The notes under the pieces are model-generated. The model was not told the origin of the DNA and did not search any database. It was given only the letters and a program-made list of their open reading frames with translations. This document shows, in pieces, positions 47,929 through 58,994 of a stretch of 64,000 bases of DNA. Position numbers and translations under genes: made by a program. The stretch is taken from NCBI RefSeq assembly GCF_025118155.1, contig NW_026251402.1, positions 1 to 64,000 of the forward strand, read 5' to 3'. How positions within the stretch are numbered: position 1 is the stretch's first letter; each line of letters opens with the position of its first letter. The DNA comes from Cokeromyces recurvatus. Its lineage: Eukaryota > Mucoromycota > Mucoromycetes > Mucorales > Mucoraceae.

Positions 47929-48670
47929 ATGGTTATCCAATCTGTTGCTAAGCAAAACTTTTCACAGTTAGCAGAGGATGCTTTAAACCAACAAATACAA
48001 ATGTATCAATTATCTCAACACACCTATTTAGCTGCCTCTGCTTATTTCGATCAAGCAGACATTTCTTTACCAGTAAAAACTTTTTCTTTCTTTTTTCCTG
48101 ATAGAATATGACAACTTGTAGATAATAATAAATAATAAATGTAGGGTTTTGCTAAATTCTTTCATGAACGAGCTGAGCACGAGGGACGAAAGGCACGAAA
48201 ACTGATTGATTATCAAATGACACGTGGTGGTCTTTGTATGATTCAAACCATACCCCAGCCTATAGTAAGTCATTATTAATTATTATCATAAAATATACAA
48301 AACGCATGCTTATCATAGACACAAGTATGAATGGAAATCAGCTATGAATGCTATCGAATCCTGCTTAGCACTTGAAAAAGATTTGAATAACTCTTTGCTG
48401 AGGTTAACTGCTTTAGCTATTAAACAAACAGATGATGCGCATTTACGTAACTTTTTAAAGTAATAATGATGACTCTGGCTAAAGAATATTCCATTTTATT
48501 TATTCATTTATACCCTCTTTAATGATAGGAGAGAACATTTAAAATACAAGGTTGAAACGATTGACCATTTCGTCAAGGGCTATACTCAGCTTAAACGAGT
48601 TGGAGGAGAAGGTCTTGGATTACATTTATTAGACCAAAGCTTGTATCAATACGAGAAATTTACAGTTTAA
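47929..48670 (+). CDS. ferritin-like iron storage protein with altered ferroxidase site
   Basis: Four exons, 47929-48072, 48145-48264, 48326-48459 and 48529-48670, give 179 residues, full ferritin length. The four-helix bundle aligns end to end with animal ferritin H: SVAKQNFSQLAEDALNQQI, LAASAYFDQADISLPGFAKF, LEKDLNNSLLRL, then TQLKRVGGEGLGLHLLDQSL. By alignment to human H chain the ferroxidase residues Tyr34, Glu62 and Glu107 are kept. Glu27 is replaced by Tyr, Glu61 by His, His65 by Lys and Gln141 by Lys. The third acceptor used is the AG of acaag (48325). Ferritins are absent from most Dikarya but known in Mucorales, where they occur in spores. Confidence 0.9.
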
Positions 48671-48955
48671 TAAATAAAAATAACTAAATGAGAGCATATT
48701 TGTGTGTTTTTTTTAAATGTATATAAACGACGCCATTATCATTATTATCACAAGTATAACTATTGGCGTCTAAAATAGTTAGCACTCTTGTTGTTGAGAG
48801 GATCTTTATTTATGACGGCATTTTGATTCACAAAAAAAAAAAAAAAAAAAAAAAAACCATTTTTAGTTTAGTTGCTGCTGCTTTTTTTTTCTTTTTCCTT
48901 TTTTTTTATCTTCTTTTTCTTTTTTATTTATTTATTTATTATTAAAAAAAAAAAA

Positions 48956-50973
48956 ATGCCAAATAGTTTAACAAATTTAGCAGATAGTATTGAACCAGGG
49001 AGCATATCACATACGATTGGGAATTTGGCTCGTGTAGCGACAACACGCCACCATCACTCAGCTCATTTAAGTAGTACAGCTTTACCTGTACCACAACCAC
49101 CTCAACATACAAATGTCGCCGTCCATTCTCATGAGCATGCTCATTCAGTAGAGTTATCCTCGAGTGCTCCTAATCATTACTCTCAATCCATCACCAATAC
49201 TTTTCTCATCTCGATAATAGACGTAATTCACAAGTGAGTCTAAGTGCTGTGGATGGTTCTTCTAATAATATGGTAATCGAATTTGATAGTGGTGCTCATG
49301 TCATCGTAAGACCTAATCGAATCATTCGAGGTAATAATGCCACTCATATTATAAGAAAAGTCATTATTATTATTATTAATATGCATACATGCATGCATAT
49401 AGGGAAGGTTATTTTGACAGCTGTTGAACGCTTATACGTAACGAAAATTAGAATTAAGGTAAAAAATGAAGTATACAAATATATAAAAAGACAAGAGGAG
49501 TTTAATTTTTGTTTTATATATAGTTTCGTGCAGAAGAAATTGCTATTGTAAGAATTGATGAAGGAGGAGGAGAAATTAGAGGATTTGATAGATTACATGA
49601 AAAAATTACAACCTTTTTTGAAGTGGAATGGAAACTATGGGGAAATGATAGTACAGGTAATAAAATACATTACAAATCTATAGGCATAATCATTAATGGG
49701 TAATTCTTATAGATTATTCACAAGCTGCTTGGGATGAATTAGAACCGGGGAAATATGAATTTCCTTTTGCTTTAAAGGTAATGAGCATTTATATAATATA
49801 AATGACAAAATAGATTAATTTTTTTTTTCTATTTTATTTTAAAAGTTTCCAAATGTGAATTACCCACCTTCCATGGAAGAACCAAAAGGATTTAGTATTC
49901 GTTATGTTTGGACAGCACAAGTAAATGGACCTGGTCTTCAATCAGGACTTAAAAGTAGAGAATATTTAACACCTTATAGACCTATTATTGTATCTACTCC
50001 AGGTATGTCAATGTAGATTTAGAATCCAGCAACTACTTTGATCTTGATTGTAATTTTTTTTTTTTTATAGATCGTGAGTGGGAATATAAAAAGACATTAA
50101 TGAACGATAAAAAGACAGCAATAGCGGAAGTAGTTGCAAAATTAATTAAACAATCTTATTGTCCTGGTAATATTCATATATACTTGCGTGTGTGTGTGTG
50201 TGTGTGTATGTGTGTGTGTGTACATGTATATGCATATGTTTATAGATCGACTTATACTGCGTATAGATGAACCATTTATAATGCATTTGAAAATAGTACC
50301 AAGTCAAACAGATTCTAAAATTACTTCAGTGATATTTAAATTCCGTAAGCACCATGAAGGTAAAATGCTTGTATTAAGGGGAACTGCTTTTAGAGAACAT
50401 ATTCGAGTTGTATTACAAGGACATGCACCAGTTTCTAGCACAGATTCTAAATTTGAAGACGATATTGCATTTGATGTTCCTACACGACTTGTGTCCCCTT
50501 CTTTCATATCTCATCATACAAGAGTATATTACGATTTACAATTTCAAGTATCGATTGAACATGGAGGAGGACTATTTAGATCCACTCATATTGCCGAGTT
50601 TTCAATTCCAATTACTATTGCTAATTTACCTTATGATCAATTACTACGTATTCCCAGATTAACCTCTATTGAAACATACAAGACTAGTAAAGAATGTCCC
50701 CAATTCTTTGATCCTACTTTAGATGAACCGCCTAATCAAACAGGCTTGCCAAGTGAACTCTATGGTACCATCCAAGCTGCCTTAATGACCTCTACTCCTA
50801 GAGACGATCCACCCAATTACTTTAGTATTCCTACTTTACCACCACAATTTGAAATACGTAAAGAACGTAAAGAGAGATCCATCTATTTAACACGTTCAAT
50901 AAAAAGTAGTGCACAAGGATCTGAATTAGTAGAAGCCATGGTCATTCCAGGTTTATTTGATGAAAGCTGGTAG
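48956..50973 (+). CDS. alpha-arrestin (arrestin N and C domain protein)
   Basis: Arrestin exons: up to 49330 (the frame is clear from 49216), then 49403-49458, 49524-49656, 49713-49777, 49846-50002, 50071-50166 and 50246-50973. From the ATG at 49270 this gives 431 residues. The N domain shows FDSGAHVIVRPNRIIRGKVI, RIDEGGGEIRGFDRL, LEPGKYEFPFALKFPN and GFSIRYVWTAQ. The C domain has RLILRIDEPFIMHLKIVPSQ and later EFSIPITIANLP. An upstream ATG at 48956 opens a Ser/His-rich leader in another frame. It joins the arrestin frame only with a small intron or a one-base change near 49180-49210. Alpha-arrestins recruit Rsp5/Nedd4 ligases to plasma-membrane transporters; no PPxY motif is obvious here. 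Confidence 0.85.
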
Positions 50974-51193
50974 AATATACACATATCATTTAACCTATTT
51001 TAATCTGCATGCATCTATCTATATGCCTTTATATATATATGTGTGTATGTATATTCATATATACATCTATTTTTTGTAAGTCTTATGTTGCCAAGTTGAC
51101 CACATCCTTTATGTATATAAATATAAATTTATATAAAAAAAAAAAAGAGTTTTATTACTATTACTATTACCTTTATTCGTATTATATATAAGA

Positions 51194-51592
51194 ATGGAAA
51201 AACAAATACCAACAGAATTCGTATATGATGTTTTATACATGATACCTAGTACAAAATATCAATATGAACAAGACGGTGAAAAAGTAATGCTTGACAAAGA
51301 AGAAAAGGACTCGACATTCAAATCGATCACAGCCTACTCTCATTCTAATAGTGATGATAGTTTAATACCTACCATGATATTGGCTGAAAAAGAAGATCTA
51401 TCTAAATTCTCTATTCATCATCAACAACCACCTACTTTAAAACGCTTCATGGATGTGCCGCCACTTACAGAAAGAATAAGACCATTTTCATATCAAGAAG
51501 AAGATTTAAAAAACGAAGAAAGAAAGAAAAAAAAGTTGCTACAAATATTAAAAAAGATTCTATCTTTTTATTATAAAAAGAGAAAGACGTAG
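51194..51592 (+). CDS. small hydrophilic protein or 3' exon, unknown
   Basis: A 132-residue frame starting MEKQIPTEFVYDVLYMIPST with a Lys-rich end (KKILSFYYKKRK). It follows the arrestin stop by 220 bases on the same strand. I tried to splice it to the arrestin gene through the GT beside the arrestin stop, but the only acceptor gives an immediate stop. It is therefore listed separately. No domain recognised. It ends 18 bases from the convergent stress-protein gene. Confidence 0.5.
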   Translation: MEKQIPTEFVYDVLYMIPSTKYQYEQDGEKVMLDKEEKDSTFKSITAYSHSNSDDSLIPTMILAEKEDLSKFSIHHQQPPTLKRFMDVPPLTERIRPFSYQEEDLKNEERKKKKLLQILKKILSFYYKKRKT

Positions 51593-51610
51593 TTAGTTTC
51601 TACAACCCCT

Positions 51611-52371
51611 TTATTTTACAATCAATACAGGACAGTGGACATGAGATTGCACATAGTCACTGAAACTACCCATAAAAAACCTTTTTATATGTGTACAAAA
51701 TAAAATAAATAACATGAAACCATTTTTATTATTAACATAAAGACCTTACTTTTTCCAGCCAGATAAATTTCGACTCCCCATAATTAAACAATCCATTGCA
51801 TGTGTATCGAGATAATCAATCAAGACGTTACATGCATGTGTTGAATCTGTCTTGAATACATGTGATTTTACTTGAAATCCATTCTGTTTAATTTTATCTA
51901 CCATTTTCTCCATTGCTTTCATTTTCTCTAGTGTTAACTAAAAATAATAATAGTAAGTTGAACACTATTGCTAGTACTACTACTGCTAGTACTACTACTA
52001 CTACTACTACTACTACATTCTTATTCTTATTTGACTTACTTCTTTTTCAATTGTTTCAAGTGAGTCTGTAGGTGGTAACTCAATTGATTCTATCGAAAAA
52101 AAAAGGGGGGAGGAAGGAAGGAAGGAGAATTTGATTACTACTATTACTATTTTTTCTTTTTTATTTCTAATAATAGTGTTGTTGTAATAGTAGTTGTAGT
52201 AGTACCTTGCTCTCCAAATTCACAGTCCAAAACCATGATCATGATTGCATGAATTTCATCCGTAGTTCTTAATATGTTATCCATGGCCCATTCAATTGTT
52301 TTATTGGCTTCCTCAGATAATGGATCAATCGCAATAGCAATTTGACGTGATTTTTTATCATCACTTGACAT
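51611..52371 (-). CDS. universal stress protein (UspA family)
   Basis: Four exons: 52371-52206, 52089-52040, 51937-51750 and 51680-51611; 157 residues. The fold begins RQIAIAIDPLSEEANKTIEW. The nucleotide-binding glycine motif is split by the last intron: LIMGSRNLSGWKKFFMGSFS, then DYVQSHVHCPVLIVK. This is the G-x-x-G-x9-G-S pattern of ATP-binding USPs. Without the fourth exon the protein would end abruptly before the last strand, so that exon is needed. A trinucleotide (TAG/TAC) repeat fills the intron at 51965-52017. Cellular role unknown; relatives respond to starvation and stress. Confidence 0.88.
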
Positions 52372-52635
52372 TACTTTAATAAAACAAATAAAAAAGTTAA
52401 GAAAAAGAAGGCGATAATAAAATAATAATAATAAAAAAAAATCAAACAAATATTTTCCCCTCGCCTATTTTTAGTTTATTTACACAGAATAGAAAAATTA
52501 TGCACGGCCTTGTTTTTTTTTCCTCTTTTAATTCCGCTGAATAAAATCAAAATTCATTCTCAAAGTAGTAGGATAAAATTAGGGAAGGTTTCCTTTTTTT
52601 TTTTTTTATTTTACATTATGCTATTAAATGATAAT

Positions 52636-53845
52636 TTAATTAGCAGCTTCGAAAGCAGCCTTAGCTTCCTTAATCTTGTTAAGACGTTGCTTTCTGTTAA
52701 GGGGAGTAGATCTACGATAAGGCTTAGCAGGCTTACCCTTCTTTTCAGTAGGCTTAGGAGAAGGATCAGCACGGATAGCTTCATGAGCTTCAGCATACAT
52801 ATCTTCAACCTTATCAGAAGTAATACCATTCTTGAGGAAGGTAGCGAATTGCTTCTTGTAACGTTCTTCATCTTCTTCTTCGAGGTATTCCATGTATTCA
52901 GCAACGTGAACACCATAGATGTAGTTACGGAGAAGTTCATCATCATTGGTCTTGGTTTCGATATCGAAACCAGGGAAACGGTTACCATTGTGAGGAATGA
53001 AGATACCACCATCAGAGGCACCCTTCATGGCACCAAAGACACGGGCACCAGTAGAGGTACGGGCAAGACCGACATCAAGGAAGGCCTTGAAAGGACGAGG
53101 AGCATCTTCAGCGGCTTCAATCATTTGAACAGAACCATCAGGTTCAGTGAAACCTTCGTACTTATCAGCAAGACCGAGCTTAGTAAGAGTACGACGAGCA
53201 AGGAGAAGACCAGTAGCATAGGCAGCAGCCCAGTTGGTCAAACCACCCTTAATACCGTAACGAGGGAGTTCGTGAGAGTAAGCAGCAGAGAGAACGAAAT
53301 CACCTTGGAGCTTAGCATAAACAATTTGACAGATGATGTCCTTGTTGGTGAAACGAACAACCAATCTATACTTGGGAGAATTGTACTTGTTCTTGGCTTG
53401 AACAACAAGTCTCTTACGAGCATAGTAATCAGTCTTACCCTCTATATTTAAAATACAAATGCTTGTTATTCATTTTATTCAATTCAATTCAACTCAAAAA
53501 TAATACTGCAAACACTCCATATGCATATATTTATGTTCACTTATATACCTCTTCTTCTACGGTACTTGACTTGGTAACGCTTGAAGTAGGCCTTGTTCTT
53601 CTGTTGCTTGACAAAGGGCTAAAACAAACATGGAATGGAAAAAAAAAAAAAATAGATGATTAATTAAAATGGCCATGATGCTAATTTGTAAAATTGAATT
53701 GTCATTCATCATCAGAAAATAAGCAATAGTCAACAATTATATCCACTTATATCAACCCATCCATCCATCTTGAATAAATCATTGTATCTATGCTCCTTAT
53801 AACTGACTATAGCTTATTCTTTCATATATTGATAATACATACCAT
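52636..53845 (-). CDS. RPL5: 60S ribosomal protein L5 (uL18)
   Basis: Three exons: 53845-53843 (only the ATG), 53618-53549 and 53441-52636, giving 292 residues. Blocks such as [76 protein letters not shown] and [17 protein letters not shown] are nearly invariant in L5. It binds 5S rRNA in the large subunit. Codon use is strongly biased to C- and G-ending codons (AAG, GGT, TTC) unlike its neighbours, as expected for a highly expressed gene. A 37-nt T tract at 53920-53956 lies just upstream of the start. Confidence 0.98.
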
Positions 53846-53912
53846 TTGTGATACTCAACAAAATAAGGAAAATGAAAAGCTCAAAGTATTAGTCTATACC
53901 CCCCTTCTTTCC

Positions 53913-53959
<47 letters not shown>

Positions 53960-54029
53960 TCATAAGAAAAAAAAAGGCGGACAATAAATTTATTTTATTT
54001 TATTTATTTTGCTGATCACAATTTCATGT

Positions 54030-55151
54030 TCATTCATCATTGTTTTTTATAAAGTCATCATAATCAATGGAAAAATCACTATAATAAGCTTCCTTATTTG
54101 ACTCGGCAACTTCAAGCTGCTTAATTTTGTCAGCCAATTTATTGTTTTCGTCTGTCGCGTCTTCTATTTTCTTGATATTATCGGTTATAGATTCTTTTTC
54201 GTCAGTGAAAGGGTTCGAGTGACTTTTGTCCTCCTCAAAAGAAGTATTAGGGTTATCTTTATCTTCTTCAGCAGAATTATTTAAAAGATCTGTAACATTT
54301 TCAGCAGAAGCATTTAAAAGATCTTTATCTTCTTCAGAGGAAGTATTTAAAAGATCTTTATCTTCTTCAGAGGAAGTATTTAAAAGATCCTTATCTTCTT
54401 CAACAGAAGCACTTGAAATATTCTTATTTTCCTCAGTATCACTATCTGAATGTTCTTCAACATCGTGAGTAGAAGGATTTGAACCATTTTTACTTTCATC
54501 AGCATCGTTATTTGATTGCTGCAGCTTATCTTCTTTATTGTCATCGCTTGACGGTTCGTTACTGTCTTTAATACTACAATTTGACTGATGCAGGTTTTCT
54601 TCTTCATCATCATTATTTGATTTTTCAATTAAAATATATTTTTTGCTTGGTTTATTTTCATCCATCATTTTAAACCATTCGTATTTTTCTTTCTCTCGTA
54701 ACATTTTTTTTTCAGTCTTTTTTGCGTCTGTGGTTTTAATTTTTTGTTTGTTTTTCTTTGAATTCTTTTGATAGATAACATAATCAGATATCTCAATGTC
54801 TTCATTGTAAATGATCGTCTCTTCTCCGTCTTCACCGACCAATTCCCTGACGATGCGACCATTTAAATCAATATCCGTTACTTCCATACATGAATACCCT
54901 AAACGTATACATTTACCGCATAAGGAAGAATCATGCGGTAAAGCAGTTTGTCTATTCTCGTTTCCCCTTTTATTAGGCGCTTGATATTTATAGCTTCTTG
55001 GATAGCACTTTTCGTGGCATCTTTTACATATTTGAAAATCATTCAAACTTCCTGCTGCGCTTCTCCATCGTCTACCACAATTTTCACAACCAAAGTAAAT
55101 GATTCGCACATGAAAGGGTGCCTTTGAATATCCTTTTGTTGCGTTTTTCAT
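54030..55151 (-). CDS. 3CxxC-type (ZAR1/RTP-like) zinc-finger protein with acidic repeats
   Basis: A single exon of 373 residues. Residues 1-100 carry the 3CxxC zinc domain: RIIYFGCENCGRRWRSAAGS, ICKRCHEKCYPRSYKYQAP, and SLCGKCIRLGYSC (CxxC pairs with the conserved FGCxxCxRxW start). The C-terminal 250 residues are acidic and Asn/Ser-rich. From about residue 245 they contain an 11-residue tandem repeat of the type SSEEDKDLLNT, at least four good units plus degenerate ones. In animals this zinc domain occurs in ZAR1 (mRNA binding) and RTP (receptor transport) proteins; fungal function is unknown. Confidence 0.82.
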   Translation of the reverse strand: MKNATKGYSKAPFHVRIIYFGCENCGRRWRSAAGSLNDFQICKRCHEKCYPRSYKYQAPNKRGNENRQTALPHDSSLCGKCIRLGYSCMEVTDIDLNGRIVRELVGEDGEETIIYNEDIEISDYVIYQKNSKKNKQKIKTTDAKKTEKKMLREKEKYEWFKMMDENKPSKKYILIEKSNNDDEEENLHQSNCSIKDSNEPSSDDNKEDKLQQSNNDADESKNGSNPSTHDVEEHSDSDTEENKNISSASVEEDKDLLNTSSEEDKDLLNTSSEEDKDLLNASAENVTDLLNNSAEEDKDNPNTSFEEDKSHSNPFTDEKESITDNIKKIEDATDENNKLADKIKQLEVAESNKEAYYSDFSIDYDDFIKNNDE

Positions 55152-55583
55152 TTATTAACTAAATGAAGGGGAAGGAAGGAGAAGATAAAATAAGCTTTAT
55201 ATCAGGAAACTTTATGTATATAAATCGCATAAGAAAAAAATGATAAATAAAATTTGATTTGATTCTTTTTTTTTTTCTCACATAATAAAGCAAGTAAATA
55301 GACAATTTGTTTGTTATGGATAAAAGTTGTCAATACTAACCATTTTTTAGCAAATTAAACTGTATTCTTATTTATGGATTCCTTTGTTGACATCACCAAT
55401 ATAAATGTGGATGAGTGTAATGACTTTCTTTACGCGTTTATATCTTTAATAACTGAAAAGAATCATGCAAATTGGTCAATAAAGAAAAGGAAGAAGAAGA
55501 ATAACTCTTTATTTATTTGTTGATTGTCTTTGTGTTACTTAATAATCGACCCTAAAAGTAACTTTATTTCTTTCTCTCTCTCT

Positions 55584-55628
<45 letters not shown>

Positions 55629-55808
55629 TTTTTTTTAAAAAAAAATTGTCTTCATCTCTAAAATCAATTGGAAAGTGTCTTCCTATAATATAAATTATTA
55701 AATGTAAGCCTATTACACAATATAAACATGAATCAAATTAAATCTTACAATTAGAATGTATAGAAAAGAATACTTTGAGTTATATCAATCGTTTATATAT
55801 TTTATTGA
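55152..55808. other. intergenic with poly(T) tract, no gene seen
   Basis: AT-rich, divergent gap between the 3CxxC gene and the Ras-GAP gene. It includes a T run at 55585-55623 followed by an A run. Promoter function of either end is inferred from position only. Confidence 0.5.
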
Positions 55809-57736
55809 ATGATGACTGATCGTAAAAATGGTATGGTACAAGCATATGGATACCCTAGCAATTCAGGGACAAGTCAAATAGTATCAAGAGCAGTGGCTGC
55901 TGCTGCTGCTAATAATCATCATTCCAGTCGTAATAAATCAGCTCGAAATTCTAAACGATATTCTGTCTCTGCATTTTATTCTATGGCTGCAGAACAAGAT
56001 AATGAAGTAGAAGATGAATTAGCTAAAGGTATTTAAAATAATAATAAAAAATTCTATTATTTATTTATATACATAACAAATAGCTCAGAGAAGTTTAAGA
56101 GAATTGAAAACCAAGATTTCTAGTCAATCAAAAAAAAACTTTGTATTAGAAAGAGATGTGAGATATCTTGATTCTCGTATTGCTTTATTAATTCAAAATA
56201 GAATTGCTCTAGATGAGGTATTTACTAAATAAATAGAAAAAAAAAAAAAAAACTTGTCATTAAAACTTGGTTACTTCTTTTATTATTCTCTCATCAACTT
56301 TCATATAGCAACATGAAATGGCATCTCATCTTGAAGAACATGGTATTGAAAATGGTGACTCTTTTCCAGATGATCGGCGATTACAATTATATGGAAATTT
56401 TTTCTTTATTCTTCAAAGCGAACCAAGACATATTGCTACTTTATGTAGACTTGTAAATTTATCCGAAATTGATACATTACTTCAAACTGTCATGTTTACT
56501 TTATATGGAAATCAATATGAAAGTAGAGAAGAACATTTATTGTTAACTATGTTTCAAGTAAGTGTATTTGTTCTTGTTATCGTTATTTTAGACTCTTATG
56601 TATATAATGTGAAAAAAAAAAGAATGTTTTAGCAGCTCAGTTTGAAACATCAACAGAGTTTGGTTCTTTATTAAGAGCTAATACGCCTGTTTCTCGTATG
56701 ATGACAACCTACACTAGAAGAAGTCCTGGACAAAGTTATATAAAATCAGTTTTATCTCAAAAATTAAAGACCTTGTTGAGGATCAAGAACTGAATCTTGA
56801 AATTAATCCTCTTAAAGTATATGAACAAATGATAGCACAGATAGAAAGTGAAAAGGGATATTTACCGTCTGATTTACCTCGAAGTGTCACTCCAGAGATA
56901 GCTGCCAGTAATGAACATGTGCAACACATAATTCAACCTCGTTTAATTCAACTAATGGACATTGCAGAAAGCTTTTTAAATACCATTATTTCATCTACAA
57001 GCTCTGTTCCTTATGGTATTCGTTGGATATGTAAACAGATTCGTTCTCTTACAAGAAGAAAGAATCCAACTGCATCTGAATATTCTGTCTGTTCAATGAT
57101 TGGAGGTTTCTTCTTTTTAAGATTTATTAATCCTGCTATCGTTACTCCAAGAGCATATATGTTATTAGATACTGTACCCTCTAGTGCACCTAGAAGAACT
57201 CTCACTTTGGTAATCTTAGATAAATAATTTAGAGATTGATCAGATTAGATTTACATATCATATTTAGGTTGCAAAAATGTTACAAAATTTGGCAAATAGG
57301 CCCTCTTATGCAAAGGAAACATATATGCTGCCAACAAATCCATTTGTAGAAAAAAACAAACAGAGAATTAATAAATTCTTAAATGAATTATGTGAAGTAG
57401 GCGATTTTTATGAAAAATTAGAGATGGATCAATACATGGCACTTTCAAAAAAGGATATCGAAATTCATATTACTTTAAATGAAATATATAGTACATATAG
57501 TCTTGTTCAACGTCATTTAGATATCATTGCACCTAAAGAGAAAGATTATCTTCGTATTCTTATAAATGATCTAGCGCCTGTACCTAATCAAGTATCTCGA
57601 AAAGAAAATAAAACCATTGAATTACCTTTATTTAGTCGATGGGAAATACCTATTCAAGGTAGCATTATTAAAATAATAGCAGTACACGCATTCTCTATTT
57701 CTATTTCTTTTTTTTTTTTTTTTTTTTTTTTGCTTT

Positions 57737-57777
<41 letters not shown>

Positions 57778-58780
57778 TTGTTTTTTTCTTTTAATGATTT
57801 TAATCATATTATCTATGTAGATCTTACGACTGCACTCATGTCAGAAAATAATATTACACAAAATGATATTCTCTACATGGAGACTAAGGCAATCTACGTT
57901 CAATTGATTCGTTCCCTTCCTCATCTTGCGTCTGAACCTCTTGATTTGGATTATATAGCAGAAACAGCAGCTACTATGAAAGATGTACAGTTGGTAAGAA
58001 AAGGAATTAAAGTGAAAGACATGTTACGGGAATTAGAAGACGCAGGCGTCATCGACCATAAAGATCATTACAAGTTATTAGTAGAAGAAATTACTCAAGA
58101 ATTAAATCATTTAGGGAATCTAAGAGAAAAAATAGTACAAGAGATAACTTCTTTAGAAAGTGTCTATAGAATCATTCTGGATCATAATAATTATTTAAAA
58201 AGTCAATTAGAGAGTTACAAAGCTTATTTACAGAACGTAAGGATTCAGAGTGGAGGTGAAAAGACAACCAAGAATTCAGTTGGTATTGGGGTTGAAGTTG
58301 AAGGAGGGAAAACTAGAAAGACACCTAAAAGTGCCTCTAAAGGTCCCTTTAAATTTTCACATCATCATTTAGAGAAAGAAGGTGTTATTACTGAAAGTAC
58401 TGTTCCTGAAAACAGGTAATATACATATAAACATACATGCATGCATATATAATATTCTAACTTATTTATCTTAGACGTCCCAATATCTACTTTTCAATTA
58501 TATCACCTTTACCAAGTACATTTATTATTGCTATGCACTTTAAAGGACGAGATAAAGCTATATTAGAAATGGACTTGAAGCTTGATGATTTGCTTGAAAA
58601 GGTATAATCTAATTTTTTTTGTCTTGCTCTAAATTAATACACAACTATATGCATATATATTTATATTTTTTTATACAGCAACAAGATAATGTAGAATTAC
58701 TGGATCTTGAATATGTTCGCTTAAACGTGACAAAGACTCTTTATCTTTTAAACAAAACGTTTGTGACTAGGCATAAATAA
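55809..58780 (+). CDS. gap1: Ras GTPase-activating protein, Gap1/Sar1-like
   Basis: Eight exons: 55809-56028, 56084-56217, 56309-56557, 56641-57209, 57268-57658, 57821-58415, 58475-58601 and 58679-58780; about 795 residues. A coiled coil near residue 90 is followed by the RasGAP domain: [30 protein letters not shown], then [17 protein letters not shown] and the lysine-rich [12 protein letters not shown]. The RasGAP C-terminal domain ([20 protein letters not shown], coiled region, then [19 protein letters not shown]) completes a fission-yeast Gap1-type protein, which turns off Ras. Exon 4 is one base short at an A5 run (56758-56763): after YIKSVLSQ the frame must shift to read [14 protein letters not shown]. 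This is more likely a sequence error than a dead gene. Confidence 0.88.
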
Positions 58781-58994
58781 CGACGTTATATACACTCTTA
58801 TTATTACTATTATTACCCTTTTGCTACGCTCTTTACTTTATTGTCTAATCCATTATTTTAATCATGTAACAAATACAGCACTTTTTTTTTTTTCATTTTT
58901 ATTTTTTTTTTGCGGAGTTGATGAAATCATCTTACTACAAAGCATGCACTTGTTATTATTTAGTATTCTTTCACCTCTATTTATCCATTTTAAA

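Noticed and set aside
51194..51592. Joining this frame to the arrestin gene as its last exon
   Set aside because: Splicing at the GT beside the arrestin stop to the available AG creates a TGA at the junction; listed as a separate small gene instead.
52510..53451. Long plus-strand open frame opposite RPL5
   Set aside because: It is the antisense of a highly codon-biased gene; RPL5 on the minus strand is unambiguous.
53619..53842. Possible C/D snoRNA in the first RPL5 intron (a TGATGA box is visible on the minus strand)
   Set aside because: No CTGA D box follows at a suitable distance and no terminal stem is visible.
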